Source: Prorocentrum cordatum (taxonomy: Eukaryota; Sar; Dinophyceae; Prorocentrales; Prorocentraceae). From it: 64,000 nt of DNA. Under the pieces are notes generated by a model. It did no database searches and was not told the DNA's origin. It saw only the letters and a program-made list of their open reading frames with translations. Shown in pieces: positions 22,111 to 31,900 of this stretch. The position numbers and the translations under genes were made by a program. Each line of letters starts with the position of its first letter. The stretch's first letter is position 1. The stretch spans positions 609,629-673,628 of the forward strand of contig CAUYUJ010020282.1 of NCBI GenBank assembly GCA_963575745.1, read 5' to 3'.

Positions 22111-23460
22111 TGTCCGCACCGGTGGTCGCATCGCATCGGCATCGCATCCACCCCGCAGGACTGCCCAGGAGGACAAGAAAGTGGATACAACTGCGAAGCT
22201 CGCAGCCCCCCCATGGAGACGCGAGGTTCCGGCTGGACCCGCATGTGCCTTTAGTCTGCTGAGCCTCCCAGGAGCCCACGACATTGGCAACAGTTGCGCA
22301 CCTCACAGCCTCCCCAAGGAACCGCAAGGTCTCGACTGGGTTCGCGTGCGTCTCAATGCCGCTGGACTTCCCAGGAGCCCCCGAAAGTGGCGACAGTTGC
22401 GCACTTCGCAGACACCCAGGGAACCGCGAAGTCTCGGCTGGGTCCGCGTGTGCCTCCACATCGCTGGCCGTCCCAGGAACCCACGAAAGCGGCTACGCGC
22501 TCGCGCTTCGCAGCCACCCCAAGGAGACGCGAGGTCTCGATCGATTGGGTTCGCGGGTGCCTGCAGGAGCCCACGAAAGTGGCGACAGTTGCGCATGTCG
22601 GAGCACCCCAGGGAGCAGCGCAGGAGGAGGGGGAGGAGGAGGACAGGAGGAGTGGAGACCATTGTGCTCTATCCACAACGAGAACCCAACACAGAAGCGC
22701 ACCCAACCCTTTCTCCAGCAAGGCGACCATTCATATGAACGGTCTGTACATCGCTCACTTTGCGAGCTACGCAGCAGTCCAGAATCATCCGCCTGACATT
22801 GTCGGGCCACGCGCGTCGCTCACTTGCGCAAGAGTGGACCACTGAGGACAGCGCTATGCGCTACGTGACGTTCGTGCGTTCCGCGTTCTGTGATGCAACA
22901 GCGTCGCGCGCAAAACGACGCGACGGCACCGCGTGCCATGTGGGCACGCGCCACGTTTGTGTCCTGCATTCTGCCGTGCTTCCCAGGAGCCCAGGGCACA
23001 GGCGACGGTTGCGCAGGTCGCAACCCCCACAGGAGCCGCGAGTTCTCAAATGATTTGCGCTGCCTCACCCTTGCCGTGCTTCCAAAGATCCCGCGAAAGT
23101 GGCGACAATTACACAGTTCGCAGCCACCCAACAATGGCGGGAGATCTCAAGTGATGTGCTCTGCCTTCACTTCCGCCGAGACTCTCAGGAGCCCACGAAA
23201 GTGGACACAGTTGCGCTGTTCGCAGCCACCCACCCACGGGGCCGCGCGGTCTCGAAGTGATCTGCGGTGCCATCCGCCCCGCTGGGCGCACAGTTCGCAG
23301 CCACCCAGGGGCCGCGAGGTCCCGTGTGGATGCGCGCACACGTCCATTCCACTGGACCTTCCAGGAGCCCACGAAAGTGGCGACAGTTGCGCAGTTCGCA
23401 ACCACCACCACCGACCCACGGGGCCGCGCGGTCTCTGCTGGGTCCGCGTGTGTACGATTC
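22110..23460 (+). repeat. ~102-bp satellite, right block
   Basis: Diverged tandem units with caggagcccacg at 22269, 22372, 22474 and 22564, and further units near 22,984, 23,088, 23,188 and 23,368. Spacing is usually 102-105 bp, with a 90-bp deletion variant. The common core is cacgaaagtggcgacagttg followed by ttcgcagccaccc and cgcgaggtctcgactgggt. A non-satellite interruption lies at about 22,620-22,970. Open frames across it are repeat-derived. Confidence 0.85.
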
Positions 23461-24450
23461 GGGATGAAAAGCCGGCCCTGGGGAGGAGGTCTAGACCTTT
23501 GGGAGCCGACGTTGTGAAGAATTCGCCGCGACGGAGTTTTGGAGGGAAGAGCGAGGGAGGTTCGCCATGCAGCAAGTGTGTCTTGAGGTTTCCACCAGGA
23601 GCCGCCTCCCTCACGCCAGGAGATGGGGAGAAGAAGCGGGGAGGGGGAAGAGGACGAGGAGGACAAGGAGAGATGGCCGAGTGATGGTTCGGAGGGGGGG
23701 ATGGGACCTCTTTTTCCTGGCAGCGAGCGCGTGGAAAGGCAGCCGCGAGGGCGCCGCTGCCCCAGCCTTGTGGCGGTGGGACCTCGTTGTCCCTCGACCG
23801 TTGCGCCGGACTCTGCTTCCTTCCTCTCGGCCATCCCTGCTCTCTTCGGGGAAACGTACGACTCGAGTTCGCCAGAGCTCGGGTTTGCCGGCGCTTTGTG
23901 ACGGGCCCGTCCTGGATTTTGACGGTCCAGTTTTCGTGGGATGTTTGCAGCGGGAGTTCGTATCAAATTTCAGATCGGGTATTGTCAGTTTCTTGACGGC
24001 CTCGCCAGGTCCCCCGAACCCGAGTCACGCGTCTCCCTGCTCTCTCTGCCCGTCTCCATCCTCCTGACCTCCTCCGTCGCTCGCCGCCGGCGTCTTCTGC
24101 GACCTCCTCTGGGGCCCGCGGCCGCTGACCGCCGCTCGCCAGGCGCTGCTCGGTCTCGGACGGCGTTCTGAGGCACTGCTCCTCCGCTCCCCTACCACCA
24201 TCCCGTCCCCGGCCGCCGTCGTCGTCGCCGTCGCCCTCGTCGCCTCTTCGTCCTCGTCGTCCTCGTCGTCGGCGTCGTCGTCGCCGTTCAGACGGCACTG
24301 CGCTTCCCACCGTCCCCGACCGAATGCCGCCTTCTGGTCTTCCCACCAGCACCTGGTCTCCAGCCCCCCTGCCCCCGACCCCATGCGGCCAGCTCCCCCG
24401 AGGTGGCCCCAGAGTCCCGCATGAGGTTCATTGATTAGGGGAGCAGCATC
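23461..24450. other. Unique GC-rich region, no gene recognised
   Basis: Contains a short CGTCGT run (24,205-24,290). A segment near 23,458-23,510 (gggatgaaaagccggccctg) resembles one at 24,868-24,915 (gggacgaaaagctggtcccg), so a small dispersed repeat is present. No domain-bearing frame was found. Confidence 0.4.
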
Positions 24451-24592
24451 CGTCCTACCTCCTACCTCCTACCTCCTACCTCCTACCTCCTACCTCCTAC
24501 CTCCTACCTCCTACCTCCTACCTCCTCCTCCTCCTCCTCCTCCTCCTCCTCCTCCTCCTCCTCCTCCTCCTCCTCCTCCTCCTCCTCCTCCC
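24451..24592 (+). repeat. CCTCCTA heptamer array followed by (CTC)n
   Basis: About nine perfect seven-base units (tcctacc) pass directly into about 23 CTC/TCC trinucleotides, as if the heptamer arose from or degenerated into the triplet run. Confidence 0.95.
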
Positions 24593-25342
24593 GCGGTGCC
24601 CCACCCCCCTCAGCGCCCTGCCCCACGCCTGCCCTGGCGCGCAGAGGGAGCCCGTCCCAGCTGACCGCGGCGCGCGGCGCGCAGGCGAGGAACGCCCAGT
24701 TCGGCGAGTCATCTCCGGAGCCGCCCCTCCAGAGGAGGGCCAGGGCCCCCGAAGCGGACCCTGCAGGACCTGGACATCGGGCGTCTCGAAAAAATCGAGA
24801 CGGAGGTTTTTCGTCGTTTTCGGCCTTTCGGGGCCATCACCGGCTCGGGGCCGTCAAAAAACGACTCGGGACGAAAAGCTGGTCCCGGGGAAGCGGTCGG
24901 GAGGTCGAGGGCTCGTGTCTCGAAGAAACCGAGACGTCGGATGCTTGGGGATCCAGGACTTTGCAAGTTCCGGCCGGGGCAGACGCAGAGTAGAGCGCAT
25001 TGCGGCCCACGGCGGCAGTTTTCTGGGGCGTGCTCACGCCTTCGTTTGTCAAAAGTCCTTGCTTGCGGGGCCCTGAAGATGGCAGGGAGGGAGGGGGGAT
25101 CGAGGATGTAGTTCCCTGCGCAGTGCCTGCGCTGTGCTGTGCTGCATGGGCGCGTTTTGCTGAGCAGTTGGCTGCGTTTCCTGGTTTTCGGCTGGTGGGC
25201 GCCCGTGGGCGCCTCGGGCGTGGGTTGGCGTTTCCAGGCGCACACATTTGCACAAAATACATTGCGTCCCGTAGCTTGTCCAACGCTGCTTGCAAGCATC
25301 CGGTGAGTCCCCATGTCTGGCACTCCGTATGTTGCGCCACAC
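24593..25342. other. Unique DNA upstream of LINE-2, with a repeated hairpin
   Basis: The stem cgtctcga/tcgagacg around a five-base A loop (about 24,780-24,800) recurs as gtctcg/cgagac around about seven bases near 24,917-24,935. The last ~100 bases contain ttgcacaa and gttgcgccacac motifs similar to the HOR 13-bp minisatellite, suggesting that LINE-2 inserted into that minisatellite. No gene is seen. Confidence 0.4.
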
Positions 25343-25359
25343 GGATTGCACCACATTCG
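25343..25359 (+). repeat. Target-site duplication, 5' copy (LINE-2)
   Basis: ggattgcaccacattcg occurs exactly here and at 34389-34405, on opposite sides of the retroelement. The string belongs to the attgcaccacat minisatellite of the HOR, so chance identity between minisatellite units is the main alternative. Confidence 0.6.
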
Positions 25360-25364
25360 GCCAC

Positions 25365-27599
25365 ATGGTGTCCCACGAGCAGGTGACACGGTTCAACCTT
25401 CTGAACTGGGTGCTTCAGTTCTCGGTTGTGGTGACGTCCGATGACAAGGACGCGAAGAACGACAATTTTGATTTCAGTTTCACGCAGATGAAGGGGCTCA
25501 ACATCTGCATCTCATGGGAATGTACCGACAATACCTGGGTATTGTATGGTGGGTTATATCTAGATGGATATCATGCGAGGGTATGGATCACGAGTTTCTT
25601 TCCATATGATTGGGGTCGGCGTCACCGAGACCACAATAAAGAGATGCATGCTTTACATGGCAATGGACCGTCGATGAAGCAGGCATTAGCACGAGCACTC
25701 AAGGCAAAGCACACGCCGCAGATGGACAAAAGCCGAGTCCTTACTATGCTGGAGGCAGCAAGTGTGGACAAACCTCAAAAGATGTATGATCACTTGAAGA
25801 AGTTCTCCACAGAGCGAATGGCCAAGATAGCAGCCATGCCCGCCAAGGAGATAGCAGATGCGATGAAGGTATGGTTGGAGGAGAAGCCTTACGGAGCCAC
25901 CCCGCCAGCCAAGCCGCAACCGCCCAAGAAGCAGAAGGCTATGCCCCCAAAGTCAAAGACAGGCTGGCAGTACCAAGCGAGCCTCGACCCTGCTGACTGG
26001 GACATCCCTGTGAGGCGTGGCCTTCCGCAGGATTACGAGAGTATGAAAGCAGTACACCTTGTCACAACGGACGAGTTCCTTGAGCTCGCGCGTTTGGACT
26101 CATTTTGGCAAAGACCAGATCCTGCTGATGCTTTTGGATTCGTCTTGGCACAATCACCCAGTCAGGTCTCGAAAGAATTGTTCATGCTGTGTGGCCAGAG
26201 GGGTCTGGCTCCATGTATTACTCTCTTAGACGTGCCGCTCATATACGAAGAGAGACGCCATATCAAGCAACTGTACGTTTGGCAATATGGAGGATCGACT
26301 CAACAGAAAGTTGAACCAACCAGAGTGCCGACTGCTATTACATGTACACAGGATGAGCTCATGAATGTCGCGATCCTCGAAGAGCATGCTCCCGAGAAGA
26401 TCTTCAAAGAGCTCCTCAAACTACACAGACAAGCAACGTCAGCCCGAGATCAGCGGGCAGAAACATCAGGTCAAAAAAGAAAGTTCGACACTATCCCGCC
26501 ATGGAGAGTGCTGGATGCTGAATTGGCAAGTATCGTGAAGGCAAAGTGCAACGGAGGCGCAGATATGGACCTGCGCTGCTGGAGCGGCAGAGTCTTCAAT
26601 GAAGATCTTCCAGGTCATCGTGTGGTATCGGGATTGTTCAAAGTATCAGCCACACGTGCGGTGCAACTACGAGCTGCGTCAGGACCAGATGGTGTTATCT
26701 TCCAACGCTCACGAGCAGGAGGTATTATCAACGCGGCCCTGGACGAAGAAAAGAATACAGAAGATTTTGTCCCGTTCCCGAAGGCCATCTCCCTGACGGA
26801 TGCGCTCAACATGGTCACGGACCTAGAGGGCGGCCGCGGGCTAGGCTACAAGCAAAATGGTGCATTGTTCTTCAGAGTTGAGAAGTCGAAGTCAGGCCCA
26901 GCCTGGCAGAAGTTGCAGTCGAGAACCCCACCAGCGCCGACCCTCTACGAGATTTCACCGTTACCGAAGCTCGTCGAAGGGAAGCAGATCGTGCAAGAGA
27001 TATCCACTCAGCTGGGGTGGAAAGCAGAGTTTGTTCATATACGTTCCAAGGGAAGAGGTGCTAAAGCTACGCCAGTTGTGCGTTGTCGAGCTGAAGGCCC
27101 CCCATCGGTCTCGGACCTCACCCTGGCAGGAGTAAAGGCAACAATCAACATGGTCAAGCAGAAGAGTGCTACACCAGCCCCATCAGCAACATCCTGGGCG
27201 GAGATGGTCACGAAGTATGACAAACCTGAGCCCAAGACGACACCGGCAACCAAGAAGACGAGTTTGGCCGCACAACTCACGCGACCCGCACCTGCTCCGC
27301 AGCAAGGTCAGCCAGTGCAGCAAACTCCACCACCTTCAGACACACCACCATCCACGCCAGGCTCCGCGATGCCCCCTGAATTTCAAAAGTTCTTGCTGGA
27401 GGCAATTGGACAGGCGGTGGCTGCAAACAATCAAAAGATCTATGCCCAACTTCAGCTTCAGGGGCAAGGTATTGCAAAGTGCTTCGAAGTTCTCCGCTCA
27501 GATGCAGGCTTATCCAGTGCTGAGAAGGAGCAAAACGAGGAGATTGAACGTCTGAGCAAAAGGCTCAAAGACAGTGCTGCAACTGACATGGATCAGTGA
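25365..27599 (+). CDS. LINE-2 ORF1 protein
   Basis: A 744-residue open frame. ATG 25365 is preferred over the in-frame ATG at 25329, because the latter lies upstream of the inferred element boundary at 25360. The first ~110 residues are well-structured, mixed hydrophobic/aromatic sequence (Trp, Tyr, Phe-rich). There follow a Pro/Lys-rich linker (around residues 205-225), a central globular region, a Thr/Pro/Gln-rich low-complexity stretch (about residues 620-680), and a short charged coiled-coil-like C-terminus. No CCHC knuckle or RRM can be asserted by eye. By position it is the ORF1 ribonucleoprotein component of the LINE. Its stop TGA (27597-27599) overlaps the ORF2 ATG (27599-27601). Confidence 0.75.
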   Translation: MVSHEQVTRFNLLNWVLQFSVVVTSDDKDAKNDNFDFSFTQMKGLNICISWECTDNTWVLYGGLYLDGYHARVWITSFFPYDWGRRHRDHNKEMHALHGNGPSMKQALARALKAKHTPQMDKSRVLTMLEAASVDKPQKMYDHLKKFSTERMAKIAAMPAKEIADAMKVWLEEKPYGATPPAKPQPPKKQKAMPPKSKTGWQYQASLDPADWDIPVRRGLPQDYESMKAVHLVTTDEFLELARLDSFWQRPDPADAFGFVLAQSPSQVSKELFMLCGQRGLAPCITLLDVPLIYEERRHIKQLYVWQYGGSTQQKVEPTRVPTAITCTQDELMNVAILEEHAPEKIFKELLKLHRQATSARDQRAETSGQKRKFDTIPPWRVLDAELASIVKAKCNGGADMDLRCWSGRVFNEDLPGHRVVSGLFKVSATRAVQLRAASGPDGVIFQRSRAGGIINAALDEEKNTEDFVPFPKAISLTDALNMVTDLEGGRGLGYKQNGALFFRVEKSKSGPAWQKLQSRTPPAPTLYEISPLPKLVEGKQIVQEISTQLGWKAEFVHIRSKGRGAKATPVVRCRAEGPPSVSDLTLAGVKATINMVKQKSATPAPSATSWAEMVTKYDKPEPKTTPATKKTSLAAQLTRPAPAPQQGQPVQQTPPPSDTPPSTPGSAMPPEFQKFLLEAIGQAVAANNQKIYAQLQLQGQGIAKCFEVLRSDAGLSSAEKEQNEEIERLSKRLKDSAATDMDQ

Positions 27600-28954
27600 T
27601 GATGCCCTCGCGTCGTCTGCGAGGGAAACAAGCTCCTGCAGTGTCTCCCTGTGGTCCTGCAGGTCTCGCCACTATCCTTTCTGCAAATATTACTAGCTGG
27701 AATACTTTTTCTGGCCGCCTTGCTCTCATGAATGCAGATGTCCTTGCGCTGCAGGAGACACGCCTCAATTTGAAGGAGCAGATGGCTTGTACTAAAGCCT
27801 GTGCTGCATATGGATACAATGTTTGTTTTGGTCACCCTGTTCGCCAGCAACGATGTCATGGAGAAAAGTTTCATCGCAGCACCCAGGGTGGAGTTGCGAT
27901 CTTCTCAAGAACTACTATTACTGCAATGGAAAGTGGACGCAAGCACGGTGCAGCCAAGGAGTTGTATCTCAGCGCCCGCTGGCAAAGGCAACTTGTGATG
28001 CTGGGGGCCACTCCTGTTCACATCATTTCCATGTATAATGAATCGGGTAATGACCCATTGGTGCGTACACGCAACGACAGACTATTTCAGTTTGTATTCG
28101 AGGATGCCGAGGCCTTGGGCGACCAGCCGGCGATCCTGTGTGTGGACTCGAATACGACAATTGCACAGACATCCACGCTATCAGCGGCCCTGGCAACAGG
28201 GAGATGGCACGATGTTGGAGCTATGTATGGAGGAGAACCTACTTACGGCCTGGACCCGCGGTGGGACAAATATTCGGCAGGCAATCATGTTACGCGGCCC
28301 GATCTTATTCTGGTCAGTACATCAGCTCGAGATTCCATCCACTCTTTTCGCTTGCGAAGGGACCTGGGGATCAAGTGCCACCTAGGTCTGGAGCTCACGC
28401 TGAATATCACCAAGCTCGCAGAGGTCTGGCAGAGGTATCGTATGCCTGTGGCCTACCCCGTGGAGCTAGTCAAGAAGATCCCTGAGGAGGAAAACGAAGC
28501 GTTGGGCAAAGAATGTGTGGATGAGTATTATGACAGATTCTACGAGGCACTGGACAAAGAAGATGCAAACACAGCATGGTCGCTCATCGGACGGATGGGT
28601 GAAGATTTCTTGGAGAAACGTCTGGCGCATACCAACATCAAGTTTGATTTCAGGTACCATGGACGAAGCAAGATGCCAGCGCTTGTTGAGCAATCTGTGG
28701 TTGCTCCGACGTCGGCAAAAGATCCTGCTCGAGAAGGTCCCACAACATCTAAGTTGCGGCAGATCGAGAATGTACTCCACCGTCTCGCTGAGCTCTCAAA
28801 GAAGATTCACATCTACTTCCAGGGTACAGAGGGACCTTCACTAGAACACCAACTGAGTGCGCAGCGCCTGTGGGACAAGCTGCGTACCAACATACCACGT
28901 CTTCTAGCAGGACTGGGCAATCTACCAATCTACCAGGCAGGCTTCCGACACTGA
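27599..28954 (+). CDS. LINE-2 ORF2, N-terminal part: EEP endonuclease
   Basis: Starts at ATG 27599, sharing one base with the ORF1 stop. An ATG follows immediately after it in a run of GTG-ATG-ATG. Residues about 20-270 form an endonuclease/exonuclease/phosphatase domain: an ITSWN-like Asn motif, LQETRL (catalytic Glu), STQGGVAIFSR, CVDSNTT in place of the canonical GDxN, TRPDLILVS (Asp) and KCHLGLEL (His). The frame closes at 28952-28954 only because of the duplicated octamer at 28919-28934. The remainder of ORF2 continues in the next entry. It probably nicks target DNA at minisatellite or AT-containing sites. The CVDSN variant of GDxN deserves notice. Confidence 0.8.
   Translation: MMPSRRLRGKQAPAVSPCGPAGLATILSANITSWNTFSGRLALMNADVLALQETRLNLKEQMACTKACAAYGYNVCFGHPVRQQRCHGEKFHRSTQGGVAIFSRTTITAMESGRKHGAAKELYLSARWQRQLVMLGATPVHIISMYNESGNDPLVRTRNDRLFQFVFEDAEALGDQPAILCVDSNTTIAQTSTLSAALATGRWHDVGAMYGGEPTYGLDPRWDKYSAGNHVTRPDLILVSTSARDSIHSFRLRRDLGIKCHLGLELTLNITKLAEVWQRYRMPVAYPVELVKKIPEEENEALGKECVDEYYDRFYEALDKEDANTAWSLIGRMGEDFLEKRLAHTNIKFDFRYHGRSKMPALVEQSVVAPTSAKDPAREGPTTSKLRQIENVLHRLAELSKKIHIYFQGTEGPSLEHQLSAQRLWDKLRTNIPRLLAGLGNLPIYQAGFRH
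28919..28934 (+). repeat. 8-bp tandem duplication that breaks LINE-2 ORF2
   Basis: aatctacc occurs twice in direct succession (28919-28926 and 28927-28934). An 8-bp gain shifts the frame by exactly the amount separating the two halves of ORF2, and a single copy gives a continuous frame through the junction. I found no slippery heptamer in the 84-base overlap, so programmed frameshifting is unlikely. Confidence 0.85.
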
Positions 28955-31900
28955 CCGAGATTGCATCTTGGCAGTCCTTACTAGACGAGAAGCATGCAGT
29001 CATTGTGAAAGAAAGAAAGCTTACACGTATAGCTGAATGGCGCAAACGTCTACGAACATCACTTCGCTATGAAGGGGGCCGTGACATGTACTCTTGGATC
29101 AAGCAGCGCCAATATCATTCACTCCATGCGGTACGAGGTTACCAATCCAATGAGATAGTCACCAAGCGCACTGACATCTTGGACCACATCAACCGCTACT
29201 GGAGTACGATTTTCAATAAACCTGAGCTCTGTGACTGGGATAAGTTCTTTTCGCGCTTTGGACGCTATATCCCTTCATGCCAGTGTACCATCACCGACAT
29301 CACAGGCTCCAGGCTGCTCAAGCAATTCAGAAAAATGGGAATAACACGTGCTGTGGCAGCCGATGGCTGGCGAGTGGGCGAACTTCGATTGCTACCTCTA
29401 ACCATCTGCGAGCTGATAGCCGTTGCCCTAAAAGGTATTGAAGATCAGTGGCTTCCCTGGCCAGACGTTATGTGCACGGGTATCACGTCCTGTTTACCCA
29501 AGTGGGATCCAGAGGCAGACCTTGCCTCAACCTGTGAACCTGATGAAGTGTGGCTGGCCACGGTGGATCAAACACGGCCGATCACCAACCTTTCGCCAAT
29601 ATACACTGCCTTGACAGGCGACCGTTTCCAGCAGATGTCTCCCTGGAGAGAAGAGTGGCTCCATCATGGAGCTGCAGGTGCAAGATCTGGACACCATTAT
29701 CAATCCATCGCATGGGAGCTGAATATGGAAATTGAACACAGCCAACTCACGGGTACGTCGTTATCGGGGTGCACCGCTGACAGGAAGAAGTTCTTCGATT
29801 TACTGGAACATGACATCGGCAATCGACTCATGCAAGCCCTAGGTTGCCCTGCAGGAGTCCTCGCTGCGGAGAAGAGTTTTTATGCTGCGCTATCGACACA
29901 TTGGAAGGTGGCACAAGCTGTGGGCCCTCCAACTATCAGAAAGAATGGATTTGTTCAAGGAGACTCTTGGTCCTTGCAGCAGGCGCTTGCCCTCATGTCG
30001 GTCTGGTCCAAAGCTCTGGAAGCCGAGGGCCCCGTCAGAGTCAGCAGTTTCATAGATGATGGTAACTTTCGCGCCGAAGGACCAGGTCATGCTGCGAGAA
30101 CAACACGTGCCACAAGTATATCCTTGGAGTTTGACAACCTCAGTGGCACAGTCACGAACCTCAGCAAGACTAAGCATTATGCAACAACGCACAAAGCCGA
30201 GAATGAGCTGTCCTTCGCCCTGCGTGCGGCTGGACACACACCTATCATGACCAGACATTTCATACTGGTAGGCGGTGAGATTGTCTCTCTGGGCTCTTGT
30301 CCTGCTCGACAACGCCGACTACGTTATGAATCTGCATACCGAGTATCACGCCGTGCTGGAGGAGCCCCTGTGGGACTTCGAGGGAAGCAGCAGCTACTGG
30401 CGATGGCTGCACTCCCTAGACTGGCACCAGGCTTGGAGTTTCGACGACTACCCAGACACAACCATCTGAATTTCAGAAGCTCAGTGATGAAGTCCCTATG
30501 GCACAAGGGGCGTGCGTACCGCTCACCTGCCATCACCTTCACCTTGATTACCAAAGGACATTGCCTCGATCCGATTCAGATATCGACGGCACAACCTCTG
30601 CAAGTAGTTCGGCGACTCTTCACAAGCCCAGCGGCACCGCGCCTCCTACCCCGAGCTAAAGCCAGCTGGGAGATAATGAGGACTCGTTCGACCAGTGCGA
30701 CAGATGGTGGGCCTATTGGCCGCATTTTTACAGTTCTGAGCGACCTTGGCTGGACCTGGCCCGAGTTTGATCACTTCAAGCGTGCCAATGGTCAGCTGGT
30801 CTACTTGGCAAAGCATCCTGAGGGCTGGTGGCAGCATGTACTTCGAGAAGACCTGCGTCGCTGGGTGTGGTCTACTGACCCTCAGTTGCTGGAGAGGAAA
30901 GATATGCTCGGCTCCAAGCACGGCATAAATTATCATATTACAACGGCCATCCTCAGGCGAGCTGAACGCAGCCTACGACCAGATGATGACGAAGAGGACA
31001 ATCCTGACAGTGTTAAGCCTCAGCCCCCACTCCTACTGGATGCAGTGGATGTTGCAGTGCCGAAGCTGACACGCGAACAAGTACCCTTTCTGCGAGCCTT
31101 GCTCCAAGGAGCAACTGTCACAGGTCATAGGCTTCACCACATCACGGGCCAACGAGATCATCGATTCTGCCCTTTTTGTGGAGACCCTGATGAAGATATG
31201 GATCACATCCTCTTGCATTGCCCGCAGTGGGCTCAGCAGCGCCAACCGTTGCTCGACCACTACACGAAGGAGGAGATTCTGGCTTTACCTGTATGTTACC
31301 GACAATGTGGCCTCTGCTCAGACAGACCAGTGTATGACAATTTCGCATCGGAGCTGCTGCCTGATGAACCTGACCTTCCACCACCCCCTCACCATGCAGA
31401 TGGGAATTACGAGCCAGGTCAAGACGAGCACAGCAACACACGCGAGAAGGAAGGATACTTAGTGGTGGCGGGGGATGGTGCCTGCCCTGGGCAGGCGTCA
31501 GACCTGCGCCTACGAAGATCTGGCTACGGTCTCTACTATGGAGAGAACCACCCCTGCAATGTTTCTGTCCCGCTGAGGAGCGTCTCGCAAGGAGCTCAGA
31601 GAGCTGAAGTCAGTGCCCTTCGACACTTTGTATCCTGGGCATGGACCAAGCAGCTCTACCTCACCGACAGCGGATACTGCGTCAGAAACTTTACTGCCAT
31701 CCTGAATGGAGTGACTATCAAGCCTCGACAGCATCGTGACCTGTGGACAGCTATCGCCACAGGAGTTGCTGCAAAAGGTTCAGATTGTTTCCGCATTGAA
31801 AAGATCAAAGCACATCGCAAAAAAGACGAAGTACCCCCAGAAGATCTACCTGACTGGGAGGCAAACAGACGAGCAGATGAAAGTGCTGTCCAAGCTGCAC

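Noticed and set aside
28870-28954. Programmed -1 frameshift between the two halves of LINE-2 ORF2
   Set aside because: No slippery heptamer is visible in the overlap, and an 8-bp tandem duplication explains the shift exactly.
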